A stretch of DNA of 63,484 bases from Phycisphaerae bacterium (GTDB taxonomy: Bacteria > Planctomycetota > Phycisphaerae > SM23-33), in assembly GCA_030745875.1 (NCBI GenBank), contig JASLNT010000069.1, positions 1 to 63,484 of the forward strand. Reading direction: 5' to 3'. Below, piece after piece: positions 42,122-51,168 of the stretch. Under the pieces are notes generated by a model, which saw only the letters and a list, made by a program, of their open reading frames with translations, was not told where the DNA came from and did no database searches. The position numbers were made by a program, and so were the translations under genes. Numbering within the stretch: the first letter of the stretch is position 1; every line of letters starts with the position of its first letter.

Positions 42122-44914
42122 CTACTCATAGGTGAATACCGCCGTAGCTTTGCAGGCTGCCGACGATTTCAAACGCACCCAGTGTGCGTTGAATCCGTCT
42201 GGGAATTCATGGGTCGCCGCCTTGCCCGACGGTACGGATATCTTAGCATACTCGCGCCATCCGTTGTGATCGAAGTTGACCTCGACGGTCATCTCGACGG
42301 CTTGGTCCGCATCGTGCGAAATGTCGAGTCGTTTGCGATCGTATCCGGTCATCAGGTACTGATCCGACGGGGCGCTGGCCCTTACGTCAGTATCTTTCCA
42401 CGGTCCGCCGACGCCTACCGGCTTGCCGAGTTTCCACAGATCGTCAATATGCCCGAACCAGAGCCCGGTCTTTCCGTCGGCGGATGCGAAGTAGTTCCCG
42501 TCGGTGTTGGCTCCGGGGGAAGTTCCGCTGATGACCATAAGCCCGCGCCAAGTGCAGAAGTCGACAATCGCCCGCCCGTGGCTGGCCACCGGTTTCATCA
42601 ACTCCGGGCCCGGATGGTAAGCGCCGGAATCGCGGGGCATCTCGTAGAACGTTCCGTGAATGTTCACCAGGTACCGCTCGGAGACACATTCCCGCACACC
42701 TCGGGATGTGAGCTTGTCATACGCGGGATCTCCCTTCGGCAGACGGTATCTCTTGCCCTTGTGCGTAAAGATAACCGAGGCGGCGTCCACGGTGAAGTCG
42801 CGTTTGATCGCCGCAATCTTCCTAACTTCAGCGGCTCGCGACTTGGCGGGAATGCGGAAGTTCATCTTCTCGTCAACTTCAAGATAGGCACCCTGGCGGG
42901 TGACGAACTGCAGGTTCGTGTTATGACCGGCCGGTCGGATCAGCCCGCCCCCGGCCGCATCCTTCACTTTCGGCAGCGACGCGAAGATGGCCTTATTATC
43001 TTCGAACGCCTTGGCCGGTGAAGCGTAGTGGAAGTAGGCGGTTGCGATGCAGTCTTTGTCAGCACGCACGCGTATCCACTCGGCCTTCAGATCGTCGGAG
43101 AAAACGTGGTGTCGATACCCGCCGTCGGGCACGGTAATCTGCTTGCAGGCCTTCCACTTACAGTCACCCCTGGCGTCGATCTCGAGCGTGAACGTAACGT
43201 CGCCAGTTTTCGTCGGGGGCGTCTTAACGCTCTCGGTCCGCGTGAGGGCGGCGCCGAGATTCTTCGGCAGGTCGGTGATCGCAGCCTCGGAGTTGAGGAA
43301 GCACGCGTGCGGCAGGCCGTAGGCCCCCTTCAGGTGCGGCGCGTCGTGCGGGGGGACTTCCACGCGACCGGCCTTGAAATCGCGAACGTAGATAAAATCG
43401 GCGTATCCGCCCCAGGCGGCTCGCATGGGGGTCTTCTTCCACTCCGAACCGAGATCGAGCTTGCCCCGCACATCGACAGCGAGATAGACCGTCACCGCCC
43501 TGTCGACGGTAAAGGAGTATCCCGGCGCGGGCTTGTGGAAGTCGCCGCGGGCGACCGTCACGACAGCCAGACCGCGCAACTGCCCGGGCAATTCCGTGAA
43601 TGTGTATTTCCCGGTGCATCGCGAGACATCGCCCTCCGAAAGCCCTTCGATCTTGTCGCCAACGGACAGGTGAATCACGCGTTTGGCGAATCCGCCGATC
43701 AGAAACGGCGTAGACGGCGTATCGGCTTTCACCGCGTCGCCCATCCACACTCCGCCCCACCCCGACGACGGGCCGAAACTCACCAGATCAGCGACCTTCC
43801 CAAACCACAGATTCGACTGGGACTTGCCCGCCATCGGATTCTGTATTATCGACGTATCGTCGCCAGCCAGCACCAGGCGCCCATTCCACTCGCAAAAGTC
43901 AGGAATGTATCGCAGGTGCGAAGCGATCGGCGCGATCCCGCCCGTGTTCGCCGCGGAAAAACCTTTCGGGAAATCGTAGAACATCCCATGCATGTCCATC
44001 ATCAATTTGCCCTCGGCGATGCGTCTTATCCTCGGCCATTCGGTGTACCAACCGTGTTTTGGATCGAACGCGTGAGACGCCTTGGGCATGCGAAATGTAG
44101 ACCACTTCCCCTGGTCCAGCAACTTGAGGATGACCGATTTGCGATCCCATCCGATCGCCCAAAGCGGGCTCTTGTCATCGTTACCACCGTATATCCCATC
44201 CGGCCCGGTGACATCGCAGAACTGCTTACGCTCGACAATCCGCCATTCCCTACCGTCCCATTCGGCCAGCACGCCGTACTGTCCGGGCTTCTTGGGCCTT
44301 CGCTCGCCATTGTTCGCAATAACCAGGCGTCCCTGGGCGGTGTATCCGCCTTTGGCGTGGTCTCCGGGCACGGGCTTGGCGAACAGCTTTTTCACGGCCA
44401 GCGTATGGACGTTTACTTCGTAGACCGCGCCCTCCATATCGATGAGATAGACCATGTTCTTCGGGTCGGTGAGGTGGCGGGCGACAGCCGTCATTCGCCC
44501 GATCAGTTTGTTCTTAACGTCAGCGGCGCGGACCTTGCCCTTAGCGTCAATAAAGTACGGACCGATCACCAGTTGGTTTGACTCGCGATGGATCATTCGA
44601 CCGGCGTGCGTTCCGCCGACAGACTCGGGCGCAAACTCCAAATTGAGTTTCTCGTCAATCGACCAGAGCTTATCTGTCCCACCGCGCGTTTCGTGAGGCG
44701 GATAGGTGATGAGCCTGAGCTTACCGGCCCAGGGAACAACCGCCCCGATCCCGCACTCGCGCCCCGTACCGGTCCATGTGTTGGAGACCGGATCGCACCG
44801 CCCGTTGAAAACCGCCAGATGCGGGTGAACACCGCTTATGCAAACCTGCTGGGCTGGGGCCGCCGCACAGACAACAGCACATACTATCAAGACCGCCGGA
44901 ACCGCTCGCTTCAT
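42122..44914 (-). CDS. Large secreted protein with two repeated halves
   Basis: A 930-residue exported protein (signal about 1-22) of no family I can name. Two similar segments are visible, one in the middle (about 325-430: HGMFYDFP, PIASH, DFCEWNGRLVLAG, LWFGKVADL) and one near the C-terminus (about 770-870: HGTFYEMP, PVASHG, DFCTWRGLMVISG, LWFGHIDDL). It is therefore an internal duplication of a ~100-residue module, probably beta-propeller-like. Each segment is followed by Ig-like beta-sandwich sequence. The ATG at 44914 follows AAAGGGA and gives a sensible signal peptide. It lies 67 bases upstream of the sulfatase, and could bind the same glycan. Confidence 0.7.
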   Translation of the reverse strand: MKRAVPAVLIVCAVVCAAAPAQQVCISGVHPHLAVFNGRCDPVSNTWTGTGRECGIGAVVPWAGKLRLITYPPHETRGGTDKLWSIDEKLNLEFAPESVGGTHAGRMIHRESNQLVIGPYFIDAKGKVRAADVKNKLIGRMTAVARHLTDPKNMVYLIDMEGAVYEVNVHTLAVKKLFAKPVPGDHAKGGYTAQGRLVIANNGERRPKKPGQYGVLAEWDGREWRIVERKQFCDVTGPDGIYGGNDDKSPLWAIGWDRKSVILKLLDQGKWSTFRMPKASHAFDPKHGWYTEWPRIRRIAEGKLMMDMHGMFYDFPKGFSAANTGGIAPIASHLRYIPDFCEWNGRLVLAGDDTSIIQNPMAGKSQSNLWFGKVADLVSFGPSSGWGGVWMGDAVKADTPSTPFLIGGFAKRVIHLSVGDKIEGLSEGDVSRCTGKYTFTELPGQLRGLAVVTVARGDFHKPAPGYSFTVDRAVTVYLAVDVRGKLDLGSEWKKTPMRAAWGGYADFIYVRDFKAGRVEVPPHDAPHLKGAYGLPHACFLNSEAAITDLPKNLGAALTRTESVKTPPTKTGDVTFTLEIDARGDCKWKACKQITVPDGGYRHHVFSDDLKAEWIRVRADKDCIATAYFHYASPAKAFEDNKAIFASLPKVKDAAGGGLIRPAGHNTNLQFVTRQGAYLEVDEKMNFRIPAKSRAAEVRKIAAIKRDFTVDAASVIFTHKGKRYRLPKGDPAYDKLTSRGVRECVSERYLVNIHGTFYEMPRDSGAYHPGPELMKPVASHGRAIVDFCTWRGLMVISGTSPGANTDGNYFASADGKTGLWFGHIDDLWKLGKPVGVGGPWKDTDVRASAPSDQYLMTGYDRKRLDISHDADQAVEMTVEVNFDHNGWREYAKISVPSGKAATHEFPDGFNAHWVRLKSSAACKATAVFTYE

Positions 44915-45055
44915 CTTGTCCCTTTCATCTGTTACCGCAAACAGCATGATAATCCCTTGGCTTCCGCGGTACAAAAGCATTTCAGGCACGATCGGTAGTC
45001 CGTATCAACCGGTGCGCCTATAATGCTTTAGTGATCCATATTAAGGAGAATCATC

Positions 45056-45442
45056 ATGGCTGAGTTGACCAGACAGTGTAATGCGACCGTGTCGAACTCT
45101 ATTGGAAAACTAGCGGAAGTCACCGACAAACTCAAGGCCTCTGAAGTCAACATCCTGGCGATGTGCGCGTGGGGCGAGGGCGACGTCGGGCGTCTGATGC
45201 TGGTGGCGGACGATCCGCAGAAGGCGTGTGAGAGCATCTCCCCGGCGGTCGATGAATGCGGTTGGGATGACGTGGTCCGCGTCCGGGCGGCCAACACGCC
45301 CGGGGCTCTTAACGAGATCGCCCACAAACTCGCAGATGCGGGCATCGACATTGTCTTTACGTATGCGTCGGTAACCGACGCTCCCGAAGCGACGATTATC
45401 CTCAACACGTCCGACAACGCTCGGGCGGTTGATATCCTCTGA
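45056..45442 (+). CDS. Tandem ACT-domain protein
   Basis: A 128-residue protein made of two ACT domains, about 4-62 and 69-126. The second has the clear pattern V-R-A-A-N-T-P-G-A-L-N-E-I-A-x-x-L-A-D-A-G-I-D-I. ACT pairs without a catalytic domain bind amino acids and act as regulatory sensors. The ATG at 45056 follows TAAGGAG, and TATAAT at 45019-45024 could be a -10 box. It lies 48 bases before the glpD frame on the same strand. The ligand is unknown. Confidence 0.85.
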   Translation: MAELTRQCNATVSNSIGKLAEVTDKLKASEVNILAMCAWGEGDVGRLMLVADDPQKACESISPAVDECGWDDVVRVRAANTPGALNEIAHKLADAGIDIVFTYASVTDAPEATIILNTSDNARAVDIL

Positions 45443-45490
45443 CGCCCGAGCGCTGGAGGAGCCTAATCGCGACAACCGCGCTGAACCATA

Positions 45491-47284
45491 TTGAACGGCG
45501 GGTGGATTTCCTGTATCGTGCTGCGGGCGAACTGCATCTGCGGGCCGCACGATTGCGAAAGGATCGGAACCATCAGCAAGCTCCTGAAGACGAGAGAAGA
45601 CACGATAAACCAACTCCGCGAGAGGCCCGAAATCTCGGTGCTCGTTGTCGGGGCGGGAATAAACGGGGCGTCGGTGTTCCGCGAGTTGGCGTTGCACGGG
45701 TTCGATGCGCTGATAGTTGACCGCGGCGACTTTGCTTGCGGCACGACCGCCGCGCCGTCCAGAATGATCCACGCCGGACTGCGATACCTTGAATTCGGTG
45801 AGAAGAAACTCGTTAGCGAAGGCGTACACGAACGGAACCTGCTTCTACAGAACTGCCCGCACTACATCTTCCCCCTTCCTACAACAATACCCTTCCAGTC
45901 GCGGTGGTCGGGAATGATGGGCGTAATCCGCAAGACTCTGGGCCTGTCGCCCGGAAAACGGGCCAAACACCGCGGAGCCCGGATGATCGGGGTCGGACTG
46001 CGAATGTACGACAAGTTCGCAGAACACAATCGCCAGATGCCCAAGCATCACTTCACGTCGCGCGCCGAGGCCTTCAAACGACGCCCCGGACTGCATCCCG
46101 ACACAATCGGAACCGCCACCTATTACGACGGGTGGATCAGCTATCCCGAACGCCTCTGCATGGAAGTAATCACCGACGCCGAAGCCGCCTGCGAATCGGC
46201 ACGCGCATTGAATTACGTGTCCGCCCGCGGCGCCAGGGGCGATACGGTTACGCTGCGGGATGAGATCGCGGGGCAGGATATTCAGGTCCGCCCCAAGGTC
46301 GTGGTAAACGCAGCCGGAGCGTGGATAGACTTCGCGAACGAGAGTCTCGGCCACCCGTCGAAACTCATCGCAGGCACGAAGGGCGCGCATCTCGTGCTCG
46401 AAAACGACGAGCTGATGAAGGCCCTCGACGGTGAAATGCTCTTTTACGAGACCCCCGACGGCCGCGCCGTTGTCGCCCTGCCCTGGCTGGGCAAACCGCT
46501 GATCGGTTCGACAGACATCGCCGTAGACGACCCCGACCAGGCCAGATGTGACGACAACGAAATCGACTACATGATCGAGTGCCTGACGCACCTCCTGCCG
46601 GATGTTAAGGTGGACCGTTCGCAAATCCTCAGCACATTCTCCGGCGTCAGACCGCTGATGGCCAAGGCCGCTGAAACCACCGGACAGATGAGCCGATCGC
46701 ACTTCACCGACATCTCCGAACCAACCGAAAGCGCCGACTTCCCGGTGTTCTCGCTGGTCGGCGGTAAGTGGACGCCATTCCGCGCATTCGGCGAACAGGC
46801 GATGGACAAGCTCCTGGCGCATTTCTCGGCGGAGAGGAAAGTCTGCACCGAATCCATACCCATAGGCGGAGGGAGGGAATTCCCCCGCACCGACCTTGAC
46901 AGGACCGGGTGGATCGAGGCTCTGGCGGGAACGAGCGGTCTGGCGCCGGAACGTATCGACACACTGCTCGTGCGGTATGGGACAGTCGCCCGACAGGTGG
47001 CGGAATTCTGCACCGCCGACGACGATAAGCTCCTGAACAATCACCCGACCTACACCCAGCGCGAAATAGAGTACATAATCCGCAACGAGCGCGTCGTGCA
47101 CCTGAACGACCTGCTGCTCCGCCGCACCGCGATAGCGTTGTTGGGCGAATTGACCGACGAGTTGCTTGACGAACTGCTGGCGATATTCGCATCGCTTCAT
47201 GAGTTATCAGACAACCAGACCGCCGCCGAGCGCAAACGCACAACAGATATCCTCCGCAACCGTCACCACATCGATTTGACCTAG
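45491..47284 (+). CDS. glpD: FAD-dependent glycerol-3-phosphate dehydrogenase
   Basis: About 597 residues. The N-terminus has the FAD-binding G-x-G-x-x-G (VVGAGINGA) and E/D-strand (IVDRGDFACGT). The GlpD signature is IHAGLRYLE (usual GGLRYLE) with the family's MI preceding, and a C-terminal DAO-associated domain (REIEYIIRNERVVHLNDLLLRRTAI) holds the GlpA/GlpD C-terminal motif. It oxidises glycerol 3-phosphate to DHAP at the membrane, feeding electrons to quinones. No ATG lies at a suitable place: the longest start is TTG at 45491, a GTG lies at 45518, and the conserved part begins near 45620. The start is therefore uncertain. It is 48 bases after the ACT gene. Confidence 0.88.
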   Translation: MNGGWISCIVLRANCICGPHDCERIGTISKLLKTREDTINQLRERPEISVLVVGAGINGASVFRELALHGFDALIVDRGDFACGTTAAPSRMIHAGLRYLEFGEKKLVSEGVHERNLLLQNCPHYIFPLPTTIPFQSRWSGMMGVIRKTLGLSPGKRAKHRGARMIGVGLRMYDKFAEHNRQMPKHHFTSRAEAFKRRPGLHPDTIGTATYYDGWISYPERLCMEVITDAEAACESARALNYVSARGARGDTVTLRDEIAGQDIQVRPKVVVNAAGAWIDFANESLGHPSKLIAGTKGAHLVLENDELMKALDGEMLFYETPDGRAVVALPWLGKPLIGSTDIAVDDPDQARCDDNEIDYMIECLTHLLPDVKVDRSQILSTFSGVRPLMAKAAETTGQMSRSHFTDISEPTESADFPVFSLVGGKWTPFRAFGEQAMDKLLAHFSAERKVCTESIPIGGGREFPRTDLDRTGWIEALAGTSGLAPERIDTLLVRYGTVARQVAEFCTADDDKLLNNHPTYTQREIEYIIRNERVVHLNDLLLRRTAIALLGELTDELLDELLAIFASLHELSDNQTAAERKRTTDILRNRHHIDLT

Positions 47285-47416
47285 CGGACCATCGAACAAT
47301 CCCAATTCCCGGAAGCAACGCACCGAAAGCGAGACGGGGAAAACAGTAGCGTCCGGCCGGGGAAAACAACTACAATTACTTTTTGAGCGCCAAGGCAAAC
47401 AAATCGGAGCTGTCTC

Positions 47417-49417
47417 ATGGATAGCGATAACCCAGCAAGCGATCAGTTAAAGCGTGAGATCGACAACCTGCGACGCCAGGTCGCCGAGTTGACGGTAAGT
47501 CGGGATCGGTTTCGCGACATGGTCGAGAGCACCAGTGATTGGATATGGGAAGTCGACCACGACGCCAAGTACACCTACGCCAGCCCGAGAGTAAAAGATA
47601 TATTGGGACGCGAACCCGCGGATCTGATCGGGACCACGCCGTTCGACATCATGCCTCCCGACGAAGCCAAACGCATCGCCGAGGCCTTCCAGGATATTGT
47701 CGATCATAAAGCTCCCCTGGTGCGTTTGGAGAACATCTGTCTGCACGCCGACGGACGCGAAATGGTTATGGAGACCAGCGGTGTTCCCGTACATGGTCCA
47801 GACGGACAATTCCTGGGATACCGCGGCGTCGACCGCGACATAACCGACCGTAAACGAGCCGAGCAGGCGCTGCGTTCGGAGAAGGATTTCTCGACGACGC
47901 TGGTCCAGGCGTCACCGGCTTTCATCGTAGCTATCGCACCGGACGGAACGACGATAATGATGAACGAGTCGATGCGCCGCGAACTGGGTTACAGTGAAGA
48001 TGAGGTCGTAGGGGCTGACTACCTGACTACATTCGTACCCGAAGCGGACCGGGCGCAACTGGCCGACGTGTTTCGAACACTCACCGCCACGACAGAACCC
48101 ACTACCAACGAAAATCGCGTACTGACCCGGGACGGGCGGGAACTCGTGGTCGAATGGCACGGCCAGCAGATGTTCGATCCTGATGGGAATGTGGAGTACT
48201 TCATCGGAGTAGGAATCGACATCACCGAGCGGAAGCAGGCCGAAGAGGATCGCGATAGCCTTGAAGAACAACTCAGGCAGGCGCAGAAGATGGAGGCCGT
48301 CGGACAACTCGCCGGAGGCATCGCGCACGACTTCAACAACATACTGACGGCCATACTGGGAAACGCCGAACTGCTGAAAATGGACCTGTCGGACGAAGCC
48401 GAACACGTGGAATTCACCGATGAGATCGTAAAGGGCGCCAAACGAGCGGCTGATCTGACCAGGCAATTGCTGGCCTTCGCCCGGAAAGGCCAGTGGCAGG
48501 TAATACCCGTGGACTTGCACGCTATCATACGCCAGACGGTTAAAATGCTCACTCACAGCATAGATCGTCGGATTGAGATCCGCCAGGAGCTGCAGGCTCT
48601 ATCGAGCATGGTCATGGGCGACCCGTCTCAACTTCAAAACGCACTTCTAAACCTGGGAGTTAACGCCCGCGACGCCATGGTCGACGGAGGGACGCTGACC
48701 TACTCAACGCAGAACATAACCCTCACCAAGACCGAATGCGATAAACACCCCTACGAGCTGGCTCCGGGGGATTTCCTGGAGATTAGCGTAACCGACACGG
48801 GCATAGGCATGGACGCCCAGACGCAGAAGAGGATCTTTGAACCATTCTTCACGACAAAGGATGTGGGCAAAGGAACGGGCCTTGGTCTGGCTGGGGTTTA
48901 CGGGTGCCTCAGAAGCCACGACGGCGGTGTGATCGTCTCCAGCCAACCGGGGCAAGGCGCTGTGTTTACAGTCCTGCTGCCACTGGCCGAGACGGACGGC
49001 GGGACAGCCCAAACTACCGCAGATCACGCCCCGGTCGGCGGAACGGGGCACATTCTCGTCGTGGACGACGAACAAAGCGTCCGCAACTTTGTCAGAACGT
49101 CCCTCCAGAATCTGGGCTACACCGTATCGGCGGAGGCGGAGGGCTCGGCGGGCGTAGACTACTATCGCGAGCATTACCAGGACATCGACTTGGTGATCAT
49201 CGACCTTATCATGCCAAGAATGAGCGGACAGGACGCCTTCCGAGAAATGAAGAAGATCAACCCGGACGCCAGGATTCTCGTATCGTCCGGATTCAGCTAC
49301 ACCCAAGCCACCCGCCAAATGCTGAACGAAGGCGCCGTGGGTCTGCTGAACAAACCATTCCAAATCACAGAACTTTCCAAAACGGTCGCCAGACACATCA
49401 GACCCGACCGACAATGA
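47417..49417 (+). CDS. PAS-PAS hybrid sensor histidine kinase
   Basis: A 666-residue soluble kinase. PAS domain 1 (about 33-150, DRFRDMVESTSDWIWEVD) is followed by a PAC-like GVDRDITDRKRAEQAL, PAS domain 2 (about 155-280), a HisKA domain with H304 in the H-box GGIAHDFNNIL, a HATPase domain (N-box LLNLGVNARDAM, DTGIGMD, GTGLGLAGVYG) and a REC receiver with phosphoacceptor D596 in VIIDLIMP. No membrane span is visible, so it senses a cytoplasmic cue or redox/light through PAS. A long coiled-coil-like linker joins PAS2 to HisKA. No dedicated response regulator with an output domain is next to it. Confidence 0.93.
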   Translation: MDSDNPASDQLKREIDNLRRQVAELTVSRDRFRDMVESTSDWIWEVDHDAKYTYASPRVKDILGREPADLIGTTPFDIMPPDEAKRIAEAFQDIVDHKAPLVRLENICLHADGREMVMETSGVPVHGPDGQFLGYRGVDRDITDRKRAEQALRSEKDFSTTLVQASPAFIVAIAPDGTTIMMNESMRRELGYSEDEVVGADYLTTFVPEADRAQLADVFRTLTATTEPTTNENRVLTRDGRELVVEWHGQQMFDPDGNVEYFIGVGIDITERKQAEEDRDSLEEQLRQAQKMEAVGQLAGGIAHDFNNILTAILGNAELLKMDLSDEAEHVEFTDEIVKGAKRAADLTRQLLAFARKGQWQVIPVDLHAIIRQTVKMLTHSIDRRIEIRQELQALSSMVMGDPSQLQNALLNLGVNARDAMVDGGTLTYSTQNITLTKTECDKHPYELAPGDFLEISVTDTGIGMDAQTQKRIFEPFFTTKDVGKGTGLGLAGVYGCLRSHDGGVIVSSQPGQGAVFTVLLPLAETDGGTAQTTADHAPVGGTGHILVVDDEQSVRNFVRTSLQNLGYTVSAEAEGSAGVDYYREHYQDIDLVIIDLIMPRMSGQDAFREMKKINPDARILVSSGFSYTQATRQMLNEGAVGLLNKPFQITELSKTVARHIRPDRQ

Positions 49418-49580
49418 CATTTGCTTGGCGAGATCGAACTCCGGGGCAATCAGAATGATCCTATCGCCGTCGACCCCTGACGGCCGCAACCAACGCTCAA
49501 GAGCCAGCCGCATTGATTCTACAGGCTGTCGATCATAGAATTGCTCAACATTGAGCGAAGCATCCGCAAGGCGGTGAGAA

Positions 49581-50264
49581 ATGACTGCAACACAACGACT
49601 GAATTCGACACTCCTTCTCGCTCTGGTTGGATGTTTCCTGACAGGCTGCGATCGGACTTCCAACGAACCGACGCAATCTCCGCAGTCTAACGCTCCGTCG
49701 CCCGACCCGACAGTTGGGGCACATCAGCAGCCCGCACCATCACCGCCAATAGTCGCAGCCGCACGGGACCAGATCGGCAAGACAGTAACGTACGACCCGT
49801 CCTACGTTCGGCTGAACTACCCCCGAGGCGACGTGCCCATAGACAGAGGCGTGTGCACCGACGTTGTTGTCCGCGCTCTGCGCGATGGGATCAACGCGGA
49901 CCTGCAGCAACTGGTGCACGAGGACATGAAGATCGCTTTCTCGCAATACCCGACGATATGGGGCCTGCGAAAGCCCGACCGCAACATAGACCACCGCCGC
50001 GTCCCCAATCTCAGGCGGTATTTCGAGAGAAAGGGTTATTCCATTGGCGTCAGCCGGAACAAGCAGGACTACCGCCCGGGCGACATCGTCACGTGCAAGG
50101 TCTCGAATCGAGACCACATAATGATCGTCAGCGACAGCAGGACACAAGACGGTGTCCCGCTGGTAATCCACAACATCGGACGCGGCGCCAGGGAGGAAGA
50201 CAACCTCTTGGCTTTCACAATAACCGGGCATTACCGCATCACAAGAACCGCTCGAGCGAATTGA
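49581..50264 (+). CDS. DUF1287-family lipoprotein
   Basis: A 227-residue protein with a lipoprotein signal (LVGCFLTGC, C24) and the complete DUF1287 signature: ARDQIGKTVTYDPSYV, YPRGDVPIDRGVCTDVV with its conserved cysteine, LQQLVHEDM, YPTIWGLRKPDRNIDHRRVPNL, and a C-terminal HIMIVSD plus NIGRGAREED. The Cys and His of the signature resemble an NlpC/P60-like amidase site, so a periplasmic peptidoglycan or protein hydrolase is plausible, though the family has no settled function. It lies 8 bases before a methyltransferase on the same strand. The hit to DUF1287 is strong. Confidence 0.85.
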   Translation: MTATQRLNSTLLLALVGCFLTGCDRTSNEPTQSPQSNAPSPDPTVGAHQQPAPSPPIVAAARDQIGKTVTYDPSYVRLNYPRGDVPIDRGVCTDVVVRALRDGINADLQQLVHEDMKIAFSQYPTIWGLRKPDRNIDHRRVPNLRRYFERKGYSIGVSRNKQDYRPGDIVTCKVSNRDHIMIVSDSRTQDGVPLVIHNIGRGAREEDNLLAFTITGHYRITRTARAN

Positions 50265-50271
50265 ATGGAAT

Positions 50272-51087
50272 ATGGACAATCCGCAAAAACCCTTGAAGGA
50301 ATACACTCAAGCCAATCGCCTGGCGTGGAATCAGGCAATGCCCCATCACCAGAAAGCCAACGGCTCGAAATGGGATGATGCATTTTCAAAGCCCGGATTC
50401 ATCGCCATAACCGGTGTGGAACTGGAACAACTCAAGTCCTTAAGCGTCTCCGGAAAGAACGTGGCGCATCTCTGCTGCAACAACGGTGTTGAGTTGATGT
50501 CTTTGAAGAACATGGGCGCGGGCCGATGCGTCGGTTTCGACATTTCCGACGCCGCTATCGAAGAGGCGTCCGCCAGGGCCTCGAAGTTCGCCATCTCGTG
50601 TGAATTCACCCAATCCGACGTCTACGACATACCCGAGCAATATAACGACGCGTTTGACATCGTCTACGTCAGCATCGGCTGCTTTGGATGGCTGCCGGAC
50701 TTGAAACAGTTCTCCAGAAAGGCCGCTTCACTCCTTGGCGATTGCGGTGTTATCTTCATTCATGAACAACATCCGTTTACAGAGATGCTTCCAACGGATG
50801 ATATTGAAGACGCCGATCCGCTGAAGATTATCGAACCGTACTTCAGGCCCGAACCATACGAAGAGAGTGACGGTATTGATTATGTGGGAAACACGACATA
50901 CGAATCGAAAACAAACTACTGGTTCGTGTGGACGCTGTCGGACATTTTTATGGGCCTGATCGAAAGCGGAATGAGAATCGCCCATTTCTCAGAATATCCC
51001 GCAGACATTTCAACAATACATCGCAGGAATCAGGAAGCCGGCGTCAAAATACCGCTGAGCTACATCCTGATCGCAGAAAGACCGTAG
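50272..51087 (+). CDS. Class I SAM-dependent methyltransferase
   Basis: A 271-residue methyltransferase. Motif I is unusual, HLCCNNGVELM instead of the E/DxGxGxG loop, followed by the acidic strand end (CVGFDISDAAI), motif post-I DVYDI and IVYVSIGCFGWLPDL, the family layout for small-molecule methyltransferases of the ubiE/bioC type. The N-terminus contains Y-T-Q-A-N-R-L-A-W-N-Q, known from this subgroup. The substrate is unknown. Translation starts 8 bases after the DUF1287 stop, so the two are probably one operon. Confidence 0.85.
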   Translation: MDNPQKPLKEYTQANRLAWNQAMPHHQKANGSKWDDAFSKPGFIAITGVELEQLKSLSVSGKNVAHLCCNNGVELMSLKNMGAGRCVGFDISDAAIEEASARASKFAISCEFTQSDVYDIPEQYNDAFDIVYVSIGCFGWLPDLKQFSRKAASLLGDCGVIFIHEQHPFTEMLPTDDIEDADPLKIIEPYFRPEPYEESDGIDYVGNTTYESKTNYWFVWTLSDIFMGLIESGMRIAHFSEYPADISTIHRRNQEAGVKIPLSYILIAERP

Positions 51088-51106
51088 CAACGCGTGCGCA
51101 AATAAA

Positions 51107-51134
51107 GGGGCCGGCCCAGCTAAGGACCGGCCCC
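51107..51134 (-). terminator. Terminator between the methyltransferase and a Gfo/Idh gene
   Basis: GGGGCCGG (51107-51114) and CCGGCCCC (51127-51134) form a perfect 8-bp stem with a 12-base loop. On the minus strand it is followed by TTTATTT, so it best serves the Gfo/Idh gene, and as a stem it could act for both convergent genes. Confidence 0.7.
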
Positions 51135-51168
51135 GAAACTTGTCACCTGAGGATTCAGTATTGTCGAA

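Noticed and set aside
41597..44581. Two long plus-strand frames (474 and 517 codons) opposite the sulfatase and the large secreted protein
   Set aside because: They lie antisense to frames with signal peptides and conserved repeats, and show no motif of their own.
45845..47200. A 451-codon minus-strand frame opposite glpD
   Set aside because: The sense strand is an unmistakable GlpD.
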